DNA of 64,000 nt from an uncultured Bacteroidales bacterium (GTDB taxonomy: Bacteria > Bacteroidota > Bacteroidia > Bacteroidales > UBA932): assembly GCA_934695325.1 (NCBI GenBank), contig CAKUVD010000001.1:248001-312000 (forward strand), in the 5' to 3' direction. How positions within the stretch are numbered: position 1 is the first letter of the stretch; every line of letters begins with the position of its first letter. The notes under the pieces are model-generated. The model made no database searches. It was not told where the DNA came from and saw nothing but the letters and a program-made list of their open reading frames with translations. Of the stretch, positions 21,793 through 29,557 are shown piece after piece. The position numbers were made by a program, and so were the translations under genes.

Positions 21793-23970
21793 ATGGAAAC
21801 GACTGCAACAAAAAGAGCTCTCATAGACGAGAAATTCCCTCACTACGACGAGGGCGGAAAGGCACTTGTGCTAAAGGCCTGCGAAATAGCCACAGAAGCA
21901 TTGAAAGCTGACTTCAGGGACAACGGACATCCGTTCGTGGAACATCCGATGAACGTGGCTCTCATCGTCTCTGACGAAATAGGGCTTCCGGCGGAATGTG
22001 CCGCTGCAGTGTTCCTGCACGAGGCTCAGCGTAAGCATCCCGATTACGACATAAAGTCAGCCGGTTTTCCGGCCGAAGTATACAAGATGGTGGACGGTCT
22101 GGACAAGATAGCCACGATCAAGCCAAAGGACACTCGCCTGGAAGCTGAGAACTACAAGAAGCTTATCGTCCAGTATTCCACGGACCCGCGTGTCACAGTG
22201 CTCAAGATAGCGGACAGGCTGGAAGTGATGAGGAACCTGGAAATGTTCCCGAAGCTCTCCAGGGAGAGGAAGATCCTGGAGACGCTTATGCTGTACATAC
22301 CGCTGGCGCACCAGCTCGGTCTCTATAACATAAAAAGCGAACTCGAGGACATCTATTTCAAATTCGCCGACCCGGCCGAATACAGGCTCATCACGAACAA
22401 TCTGAAAGCCACAGAGAAAGACAGGATAAAACTGACAGAGGAATTCGTGCGGCCGCTCGCAAAGAAACTTTCTGACGCAGGCATTAAGTATAAGCTGAAA
22501 ATCAGGACGAAGACAGCATATTCGATATACAAGAAGATGCAGAAGCAGAAAGTGCCGTTCGAGGGAGTGTTCGACGTCTTCGCCATCCGTTTCATCATAG
22601 ACTGCGACACGGACCACAAGACAGAACAGGATCTCTGTTGGAAAGTCTACTCCTACGTGACCGAAGAATACGAGCCTGACACTCACAGGCTGAGGGACTG
22701 GCTGTCGAACCCTAAGCCGAACGGCTACGAATCGCTGCACATCACCGTCAAGAATAAGGACAACTCATACATTGAGGTACAGATCCGCACCAAGCGAATG
22801 GATGACATCGCCGAAAACGGACACGCCGCGCACTGGTCTTACAAGGGCATAAAGCACGAGGAGACTATGGACAAGTGGCTTACATCCGTCAGGTACAATC
22901 TGGAGCATCCTCAGACCACCGCTCCGGAAGACCTGCCTCAGCCGCCGTCCAAAGAGATTTTCGTGTTTACTCCGTCAGGCGAGCTCCGAATTCTCCCAGC
23001 AGGCTCGTCAATGCTGGACTTCGCATTCAACATCCACTCGAACCTCGGACTGAAGTGCATCGGAGGGAAAGTCAATGGCAAGGCAGTATCGATAAAAGAG
23101 AAACTGAAGACTGGAGATGTCGTGGAAATTATGAGCGGCAAGAACCAGAAGCCGTCACCGGACTGGGTGAATTTCGTGGTTTCCACCAAAGCGAAGAACA
23201 AGATCCGCCAGGCGTTGAGTGAGGCAGAATACAAGATCGCAGCAGAAGGGAAGGAACTGCTGACCAGAAGGCTGAAGAACTGGAAACTGGAGTTTCCTGA
23301 CGACAGGATGGCAGAGTTTATGAAGAAGCAGAAATTCCCTACCGTAAACGCTTTCTTCGCGGCCATCGGCAACGGGTCGCTTGACATAGACCAGATAAAG
23401 ACATACATACTTGAGCACGACGCCCTGGAAGCCAAAGCGATAGAGGCGGCCAAAGCCGCCGACCTTGCCGCAGCTGAGGCTTCACGCGAACGCTGGGTGA
23501 ACGGAAAGTCTTCTGATGACATCCTGGTGCTCAATGCGAAAGACCTCAAGGGGCTTGACTACAAGATGTCCAAATGCTGCAACCCTGTGTTCGGTGACGA
23601 CGTCTTTGGCTTCGTGACCAGGACTGACGGCATCAAGATCCACAGGATGTCCTGCCCGAACGCATCCAGGCTGATCAGCAACTACCCTTACAGAATCCAG
23701 AAAGTCCGCTGGGCAGACACTCCGGCAAGCGGCACCTTCCAGGCATCCCTGAGAGTCATCACCGCAATCGAGCCGTTCATAATCAACCAGATTATGGACA
23801 TCGTGAACACATTCCGGGCGTCAATGAGGCAGTTCAATGTAAATGAGAACCAGAGAAACGGGACTTATGACATCACGATGAAGCTGTCTGTGCCGTCAAA
23901 TATGGAGCTGGACAAGGTGACATCCCAGATAAAGACACTGAAAAATGTCGTAAAGGTCGTGAGACAATAA
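21793..23970 (+). CDS. RelA/SpoT homologue, (p)ppGpp synthetase with degenerate hydrolase site
   Basis: 725 residues in full Rel architecture: HD hydrolase region (~35-170), synthetase (~230-345; RTKTAYSIYKKMQKQ, FDVFAIRFII, KPNGYESLHITV, YIEVQIRT), TGS (EIFVFTPSGELRILPAG, ~385-445), zinc-finger-like region (MSKCCNPVFGDDVFGFVTR) and C-terminal ACT domain. The start is set at ATG 21793 because the upstream TTG overlaps the promoter and GAGGAG precedes the ATG. In the hydrolase region the first His (VEHPMNVA) and a later Asp (IADRLEVMR) remain, but the family motif HDxxED reads HEAQRK, replacing the metal Asp and the Glu-Asp pair. It is therefore probably a RelA-like synthetase with weak or no hydrolysis. 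Confidence 0.93.
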   Translation: METTATKRALIDEKFPHYDEGGKALVLKACEIATEALKADFRDNGHPFVEHPMNVALIVSDEIGLPAECAAAVFLHEAQRKHPDYDIKSAGFPAEVYKMVDGLDKIATIKPKDTRLEAENYKKLIVQYSTDPRVTVLKIADRLEVMRNLEMFPKLSRERKILETLMLYIPLAHQLGLYNIKSELEDIYFKFADPAEYRLITNNLKATEKDRIKLTEEFVRPLAKKLSDAGIKYKLKIRTKTAYSIYKKMQKQKVPFEGVFDVFAIRFIIDCDTDHKTEQDLCWKVYSYVTEEYEPDTHRLRDWLSNPKPNGYESLHITVKNKDNSYIEVQIRTKRMDDIAENGHAAHWSYKGIKHEETMDKWLTSVRYNLEHPQTTAPEDLPQPPSKEIFVFTPSGELRILPAGSSMLDFAFNIHSNLGLKCIGGKVNGKAVSIKEKLKTGDVVEIMSGKNQKPSPDWVNFVVSTKAKNKIRQALSEAEYKIAAEGKELLTRRLKNWKLEFPDDRMAEFMKKQKFPTVNAFFAAIGNGSLDIDQIKTYILEHDALEAKAIEAAKAADLAAAEASRERWVNGKSSDDILVLNAKDLKGLDYKMSKCCNPVFGDDVFGFVTRTDGIKIHRMSCPNASRLISNYPYRIQKVRWADTPASGTFQASLRVITAIEPFIINQIMDIVNTFRASMRQFNVNENQRNGTYDITMKLSVPSNMELDKVTSQIKTLKNVVKVVRQ

Positions 23971-23991
23971 CACCAGCAGAGGACTGATTAA

Positions 23992-24192
23992 TCAATCATC
24001 CTCATCCCCTCCGAAAAGCGCAGATATAATATATAGAATAAACATCCTACCTATCCAGGTAGGTTCTTTTCGGTATGCTTCGGTAAAAGCACGCAACAAC
24101 GGCCTGCCAATCAGCCACCACACACCGACAATCAGAATAAGCATCAGCAACATTGACCATCCGGAACCGGATGTCTGTACCTGGGCAATCAT
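23992..24192 (-). CDS. Small membrane protein, unknown function
   Basis: 66 residues: a short polar N-terminus, a strong membrane helix (SMLLMLILIVGVWWLIGRPLL), a basic loop with EAYRKEPTWIG, a second hydrophobic stretch (MFILYIISALFG) and an acidic tail GGDEDD. The composition is typical of genuine small Bacteroidetes membrane proteins, but no family is recognised and no strong ribosome-binding site is seen. It converges on the rel gene with a 21-base gap. Confidence 0.5.
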   Translation of the reverse strand: MIAQVQTSGSGWSMLLMLILIVGVWWLIGRPLLRAFTEAYRKEPTWIGRMFILYIISALFGGDEDD

Positions 24193-24377
24193 ATTGTTAC
24201 AAGTTTAAGAAGTAATTATCAATTTGTCAATATTCCGTCTTGTCTATGTAAACAAAGCCTTTATTTATCAGCTCTGAAAATGTCTGTATTCCTATCGGGA
24301 ACAACCGTCTTTTCTCCATACCCACACCGTTTTAGCATTTCAACTTGCTAATATAATAATTTTTCCAAAACCGCGGC

Positions 24378-24417
24378 AAAAAAAACACCCCGACGGGTAC
24401 AGTGCCCTTCGGGGTGT
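24378..24417 (-). terminator. Rho-independent terminator of htpG
   Basis: On the minus strand, a perfect 9-bp stem (ACACCCCGA / TCGGGGTGT, 24417-24409 with 24393-24385) is followed by eight U residues (24385-24378). It lies 25 bases past the htpG stop. Confidence 0.9.
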
Positions 24418-24441
24418 TCAACCAATAATACCGCTATCGTT

Positions 24442-26490
24442 TTATTTCAGGTAGGCATCGCTGACGACCTTCTGACTGCGAGCGATGAAGTCGCTCAATG
24501 CCTTGCCTTTCAACAGGCCGTTCGCAAGAAGAGCCAGATCCGTAATCTGCTGAAGCACTTCGTTCTTGGAAGCGAACTCCTCGATATCCGCCTTGTGAGC
24601 GGTATGAGCGGCCTCCTTGGCCTCGCGTGCAGCTGCCTTGGCATCTTCTGCGGCCTTCTTCTGCTCCTCTGTGGCGTCCTTGGCCTCACCTGCCTTCACA
24701 ATCTCCGGATCGGCGTCAACCACAGCCTCCAGAGGCTTGACCTCAGCCTTCTCCGCCTTCAGAATCTTGGCGATCACCGGATTCTCTGCATTGACAGTGA
24801 TATTATAGGATACCGGCATATTTCCATAGAAGTTCAAGCCGCCGCCCATTGCGCTCATCTCGCGGTAACGGCGCATAAACTCATTCTGGGTTATAAGAAT
24901 AGGCTCGCCTGTCTTGCCGAGATTATCGGCAGACACATAGTACTCGTAATCCTTAGGAAGAACAGCCTTGAACAAGTCTGATATATCGTTCTTCTCATCC
25001 TCGGAGAACTCCGGCCTCGTCCTTTCCTCCTTAGGGATGAGATTGTCGATGGCATCTGAGTCCACGCGGCAGAACCTGCAGTCTTTCAGTTTCTGCTCCA
25101 GAAGATTCACGAAGTGCGAATCCAGTTCGCAGTCCATAAGCAGGACGTCATAGCCCTTGTTCTTGGCACCCTCGATGAACGAATACTGGGCCTCGACATC
25201 TGTGGCATACAGATAGACGACCTTCTTGTCCTTGTCTGTCTGCTCTGCCTCGATGGCCTTGCGGTACTCGTCGAAACTGAAGTACTTGCCGTCCGTGTTC
25301 TTGAGAAGAGCGAAATTCATAGCCCTTTCGCAGAACTTCTCATCTGACAGCATACCATACTCGATGAAGAGCTTGAGATTATCCCATTTCTCTTCCAATG
25401 ACTTGCGGTCATTGTTGAATATCTCCTCCAGCCTGTCTGCTACCTTCTTGGTGATATAGCCTGAAATTTTCTTTACATTTGAATCACTCTGCAGATAACT
25501 TCTTGAGACATTCAGAGGAATGTCCGGAGAGTCTATCACACCGTGAAGCAACGTAAGGAAGTCCGGGACGATATTGTCCACGTGGTCGGTCACGAACATC
25601 TGGTTGCAATAAAGCTGAATCTTGTTCTTCTCGATAGCCATCCTTTCCTTTATCTTAGGGAAGTAGAGAATACCTGTCAGATGGAACGGGTAGTCCACAT
25701 TCAGATGGATATAGAACAGAGGATCCTCATACGTAGGATACAGAGACTTATAAAAGCTCATATAGTCCTCTTCCTTCAGTTCTGACGGCTTGCGTGTCCA
25801 CAGAGGCTCCACAGTGTTTATAACCTTATCCTTGTCCGTGTCTACATTTTTACCGTCTTTCCACTCCTGCTCCTTGCCGAACACGACAGGGAACGGCATA
25901 AACTTGCAGTATTTGTTCAGAAGCTGCTCTATCTTGCCCTTGGAGGCATACTCTGAAGAATCATCGTCGAGATACAACGTGATGACAGTTCCCCTGTCAT
26001 CCTTCTCGCACTCCTTCATCTCATATTCAGGACTGCCGTCACAAGACCACATCACAGGCTTTGCACCGTCTTTCCAGGACAGTGACTCGATGGTCACTTT
26101 CTTCGATACCATAAATGCTGAATAGAATCCAAGTCCGAAGTGGCCAATGATATTGCCTATCTGATCCTTATATTTTTCCAGGAACTCACCTGCCGAGGAG
26201 AATGCTATCTGGTTAATGTATTTGTCGATCTCCTCCTCGGTCATACCGATACCACGGTCAATGATCCTGAGCACCTTCTTGTCCTCGTCCAGCTCGACTT
26301 TCACGAACAGGTCGCCGAGCACGCCCTTGAAGTCACCTGAAGACGCAAGCGCCTTCATTTTCTCTGTCGCATCGACTGCATTGGCCACGAGCTCCCTAAG
26401 GAAAATCTCGTGATCCGAATACAAGAACTGCTTGATCACCGGGAAGATGTTTTCCGTAGTGACACCGATTTTACCTTTCATCTCTGCCAT
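24442..26490 (-). CDS. htpG: Molecular chaperone HtpG (Hsp90)
   Basis: 682 residues. N-terminal GHKL ATPase domain with FLRELVANAVDATEK, DRGIGMTEEEID, and GHFGLGFYSAFMV; then the middle domain (YFPKIKERMAIEKNKIQLYCNQMFV, SPDIPLNVSRSYLQSD) and the C-terminal dimerisation domain (QITDLALLANGLLKGKALSDFI). It is an ATP-dependent cytosolic chaperone. Between the middle and dimerisation parts (about residues 580-640) lies a charged Ala/Glu/Lys-rich stretch (EEQKKAAEDAKAAAREAKEA) not present in E. coli HtpG, which accounts for the greater length. A strong terminator follows. No TAnnTTTG box was found upstream. Confidence 0.98.
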   Translation of the reverse strand: MAEMKGKIGVTTENIFPVIKQFLYSDHEIFLRELVANAVDATEKMKALASSGDFKGVLGDLFVKVELDEDKKVLRIIDRGIGMTEEEIDKYINQIAFSSAGEFLEKYKDQIGNIIGHFGLGFYSAFMVSKKVTIESLSWKDGAKPVMWSCDGSPEYEMKECEKDDRGTVITLYLDDDSSEYASKGKIEQLLNKYCKFMPFPVVFGKEQEWKDGKNVDTDKDKVINTVEPLWTRKPSELKEEDYMSFYKSLYPTYEDPLFYIHLNVDYPFHLTGILYFPKIKERMAIEKNKIQLYCNQMFVTDHVDNIVPDFLTLLHGVIDSPDIPLNVSRSYLQSDSNVKKISGYITKKVADRLEEIFNNDRKSLEEKWDNLKLFIEYGMLSDEKFCERAMNFALLKNTDGKYFSFDEYRKAIEAEQTDKDKKVVYLYATDVEAQYSFIEGAKNKGYDVLLMDCELDSHFVNLLEQKLKDCRFCRVDSDAIDNLIPKEERTRPEFSEDEKNDISDLFKAVLPKDYEYYVSADNLGKTGEPILITQNEFMRRYREMSAMGGGLNFYGNMPVSYNITVNAENPVIAKILKAEKAEVKPLEAVVDADPEIVKAGEAKDATEEQKKAAEDAKAAAREAKEAAHTAHKADIEEFASKNEVLQQITDLALLANGLLKGKALSDFIARSQKVVSDAYLK

Positions 26491-26626
26491 AATATTTCTG
26501 TTTTTGTTTCTTTACTATAACATTTCGCTTATGATGGATTTCCACGCAAAGCATTGCTGAATTCAGAAAAAGGACAGCGACAAGAACTGTCTTCAAAACT
26601 TCAGAATGACAATGCCGGAAAAGCAC

Positions 26627-26656
26627 AAAAAAGCCGCCCGGAAAAACCGGACGGCT
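26627..26656 (-). terminator. Rho-independent terminator of the duplicated exported-protein operon
   Basis: On the minus strand, AGCCGTCCGG - TTTTT - CCGGGCGGCT forms a 10-bp stem with one U:G wobble, followed by six U residues (26632-26627). It lies about 50 bases past the stop of the 26708-27457 gene. Confidence 0.85.
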
Positions 26657-26707
26657 CAATCAAGTCAAATAACGTTCCAATCTGAGGGCTTATGACAATT
26701 TGTCAGT

Positions 26708-27457
26708 TCAATCGTAATCGTAGTCAGAAGGCGTATCCACGACTCCCAAGGCATATACATATCGAAAACCATCAATACGTCTACTGTCCTTGAAGAAAGT
26801 GACATCCATCGGCCCGGACAATGTAATCCTCACTCCGGTACGGTATGATATGCCGTATGACACGTTTTCACGTACCCACCCGGATGTAATCGGCCCGGCG
26901 GAACTGAACTCCATAGAATAAGGTGATTCCTCAGTCTTCTTTCCGGAGAATTCGACCTTCCAAGTATTATACAATTCTCCGTCTTCCCACGTGTAATCAC
27001 AATCCTCAGGCAGTTGCGGCCTTTCCTCAACAGGCGAAGCCTCAAGAGATATTTCATACAGGCTTTCTCCTCGGCTCCCGACCTCACCGGAAAATCCAAC
27101 TTCCCATCTCTCGGGGTCTTCCGAAAGATGGCGGACATCGCACCTGTTCACAGTCCATACCGTATCTGTCTCAGTAGCCACACAATGAATAGGGCCATAG
27201 TCCCTGTCTCCGATATTTATGACATAATCCCCCGTCCTGAACGGCCCGCTGACAGTGCCATACAGATACTTGACCATATCAAGGGACCTTACCGCACGCA
27301 TCACGCAACGGTTCTTCACTTCCTGTGCATATATCGCATCCTCCTCACCCTTCTTTATATGATGATCCCAATCTTCACAATAGAATGCCATAAGAGGGAG
27401 CACTACAATCACCGAAAGAAGGCTCCCATATTTTCTGATGTTACGCATAATGTTCAT
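26708..27457 (-). CDS. Exported/lipoprotein-like protein, second copy of duplicated unit
   Basis: 249 residues, not a known family. The hydrophobic N-terminus (SLLSVIVVLPLMAFYC) could be a lipoprotein signal, although Tyr before Cys and Ala at -3 are poor for a lipobox. The mature part is beta-rich (DYVINIGDRDYGPIHCVATETDTVWTV and later strands). It is paralogous to the protein at 28083-28802: both share an N-terminal VMRxxxxxLDxxxYxY-like helix, then a TDTVWT/KDTVWTYD strand and a later block describing beta-strands with an MEFSSAG/LEFNSGS motif. It is last in a four-gene minus-strand operon, 4 bases after the barrel-like gene. Confidence 0.65.
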   Translation of the reverse strand: MNIMRNIRKYGSLLSVIVVLPLMAFYCEDWDHHIKKGEEDAIYAQEVKNRCVMRAVRSLDMVKYLYGTVSGPFRTGDYVINIGDRDYGPIHCVATETDTVWTVNRCDVRHLSEDPERWEVGFSGEVGSRGESLYEISLEASPVEERPQLPEDCDYTWEDGELYNTWKVEFSGKKTEESPYSMEFSSAGPITSGWVRENVSYGISYRTGVRITLSGPMDVTFFKDSRRIDGFRYVYALGVVDTPSDYDYD

Positions 27458-27461
27458 TCTG

Positions 27462-28079
27462 TCAAAATCTTATACCTGCGCCGAACGACACTCCGTTCAG
27501 CATTGTCCCGAACGTGAGCTCAGCCTTGCCGTAAATCTTGGAGCCGAGCGTATATGTGAACGGATACACCTGGAGCTCGGGATATACCGTATGACGGAAA
27601 CCCCAGTGAAATCCCACGCCCGCGCTTATGGCGGAGGACATCGTGGAAAGCCTTGTCCTGAAATATCGGAACCGTACCTCCGGCATCACATAAATCACAT
27701 CACCGTGTCTTTTTCCGAGAGGCTCAGCCGCAAGTCCTCTGTACGCATCCGCCCTGAAATGTGCATACGACACCTCTCCTCCCAATACAAGCCACTCATA
27801 CAGCTTGGTCTCAGCCCTGAATGTGTATGTCCCGGAATTCTCCACATAATGTTCCATACTGTCCTCAAACCTGGCCTCGACGGATGGATACCTGCCGTCA
27901 TACAGATGCTTATAATCAAGGTAGCCGCTATGGAACCTCCTCCCGGTGGCACTGCTGAATCCTGGTGATACTGACACGCTCATATCCACCTTATACGGAC
28001 GCATCGGACGGAAGGCATAGGCACTGTCCCCCAACGACATAAATAGCACAAGCGCCGCTGTAATAATTATTTTCTTCAT
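27462..28079 (-). CDS. Outer-membrane beta-barrel-like protein, second copy
   Basis: 205 residues with signal peptide MKKIIITAALVLFMSLGDSAYA. The rest consists of alternating amphipathic strands and ends in FGAGIRF, a terminal Phe typical of outer-membrane barrels inserted by BAM. It aligns along its length with the 28816-29451 protein: YKVDMSVSVSPG versus YRFDLSVSAAAG, YVMPEVRFRYFRTRLSTMSS versus YLMPQVRYYWYATRMTSMST, and YGKAELTFGTMLNGVSFGAG versus YGKGEVSLGSMLLGVSFGIG. Probably an 8-stranded barrel of unknown role. Separated by 3-4 bases from both neighbours in the operon. Confidence 0.7.
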   Translation of the reverse strand: MKKIIITAALVLFMSLGDSAYAFRPMRPYKVDMSVSVSPGFSSATGRRFHSGYLDYKHLYDGRYPSVEARFEDSMEHYVENSGTYTFRAETKLYEWLVLGGEVSYAHFRADAYRGLAAEPLGKRHGDVIYVMPEVRFRYFRTRLSTMSSAISAGVGFHWGFRHTVYPELQVYPFTYTLGSKIYGKAELTFGTMLNGVSFGAGIRF

Positions 28080-28082
28080 AAG

Positions 28083-28802
28083 CTAAAAAGATTTCGTATA
28101 TGATATCACTCCAGATATGTATTCCGCCTTCAGCCAATCCTTTTCCTTGCCGTTCTCCATAAAGGACAGATTCAATGTCCCCGTCGCGACCATAGTCGCG
28201 CTGTAATAGCTTTCGGGATTATTCCATCTTATCTTCATTGACCCGGAATTGAATTCAAGGAAATAGTCAGAGTCCTCATTGCGGACACCTGAGAACGATA
28301 TTTCGGATTCGTGCCTTACAGCCGTCGCTTTTCCGCACGCCACATTGCGCACCTCCATAACGGAGTCGAACCAGCATCTGTCCAGTTCATTTCCGGCAGG
28401 AGGGTTCTCTTTCAGACTCACCGACCACTCCACACCGGCCGAAGGCCATCTCTTCACGGCATACGAAACACCGTCATAAGTCCATACAGTGTCCTTCTCT
28501 GCCGAGACTCCGCAAGTCACAGTACCGACACGATACCCGGACCTGTCCGTAAGCAAGTACGCTCCTTCGTACACAGGAAGCCCGGCCGTCGAAAGCGTGT
28601 CATATATGTTTATGATATAATCCAGGACTTCAAGAGGTTCCGACACGCAGCGCCTCATAACATTGTCCGGATACAGAATATATTCGCTGCCCCTGATGTC
28701 ATAAAAATCGTGGTAATAGTCATCATCTCTGAGCACGATACAGGAAGACAATGCTGATGTCATTGCAGCCACCACGGCTGCTGCATAAAGAATTCGTTTC
28801 AT
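28083..28802 (-). CDS. Lipoprotein, first copy of duplicated unit
   Basis: 239 residues from ATG 28802, chosen because MKRILYAAAVVAAMTSALSSC is a clean lipoprotein signal with an LSSC lipobox; a longer frame to 28985 adds a non-signal leader that overlaps the upstream gene. The mature region is beta-rich with KDTVWTYDGVSYAVKRWPS and FLEFNSGSMKIRWNNPESYY. It is a paralogue of the 26708-27457 protein and pairs with the barrel-like gene 13 bases upstream. Function unknown; a lipoprotein partner of the barrel is a reasonable inference. Confidence 0.7.
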   Translation of the reverse strand: MKRILYAAAVVAAMTSALSSCIVLRDDDYYHDFYDIRGSEYILYPDNVMRRCVSEPLEVLDYIINIYDTLSTAGLPVYEGAYLLTDRSGYRVGTVTCGVSAEKDTVWTYDGVSYAVKRWPSAGVEWSVSLKENPPAGNELDRCWFDSVMEVRNVACGKATAVRHESEISFSGVRNEDSDYFLEFNSGSMKIRWNNPESYYSATMVATGTLNLSFMENGKEKDWLKAEYISGVISYTKSF

Positions 28803-28815
28803 AGCACTCTGACCT

Positions 28816-29451
28816 TTAGAATCTGTAACCGATGCCGAAACTGACCCCGAGCAACATAGAGCCGAGCGACACCTCTCCTTTTCCATACAGCTTTCTTCCG
28901 AATGTGAAGGAAAGCGGATATATCTGCCACTCCGGACGGACCACTTTCTCAAAGCCGCTGTATATGCCGACTCCCAAAGCGGCACCAGTGGACATCGATG
29001 TCATCCTCGTCGCATACCAGTAATATCTCACCTGAGGCATAAGATAGAACATCATCCCTTGCTTACGGCCCGTCCTGTCGCGCTGAAGACCGTGATAAGT
29101 ATCGGCCTTCAGTGTCGCGAACGCCACGTCTCCTCCATAAGCCAGATGTTTCAGCGGCCTCACCTCAAGCCTCGCGGAATAAAGTCCCGAGAATCTGAAA
29201 TTGTCAATGTAATCCGCATACATCTGCTCCACAGTAGGCTCGTTGCCGACACAGAAGACATTGCCGTATGTCTTATATCCGGCTGAAAGATGATCCGTGG
29301 CGAACTCAGGGTTTCCCGCCGCCGCTGACACCGAGAGGTCGAAGCGATACTTGCCTTGAGGATTAAAGGCACTGGCGTCTTGGAACCCGAAAAAAAAGAC
29401 AGCCACCGCAATGGCGGCAGCTGACAAAAGGTTCTTCGTCTTTCCGCACAT
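28816..29451 (-). CDS. Outer-membrane beta-barrel-like protein, first copy
   Basis: About 211 residues from ATG 29451 (MCGKTKNLLSAAAIAVAVFFFGFQ..., signal peptide ending near DASA); an in-frame ATG at 29505 would put 18 residues before the signal and is less likely. The remainder is amphipathic strands ending in FGIGYRF, typical of outer-membrane barrels. It is a paralogue of the 27462-28079 protein and first of the four-gene unit. The gap to the upstream acyl-CoA ligase is 106 bases, with no clear -7 box, so read-through from the ligase is possible. Confidence 0.7.
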   Translation of the reverse strand: MCGKTKNLLSAAAIAVAVFFFGFQDASAFNPQGKYRFDLSVSAAAGNPEFATDHLSAGYKTYGNVFCVGNEPTVEQMYADYIDNFRFSGLYSARLEVRPLKHLAYGGDVAFATLKADTYHGLQRDRTGRKQGMMFYLMPQVRYYWYATRMTSMSTGAALGVGIYSGFEKVVRPEWQIYPLSFTFGRKLYGKGEVSLGSMLLGVSFGIGYRF

Positions 29452-29557
29452 AATATCATTGGTTAAACTCAGAAGCTGTCTAAATTCATCGAATGAATCA
29501 AACATCTTCTCGATATCAAGATGCGAGGAATGGCTGATATGTTGCTTCCGACAAGGA

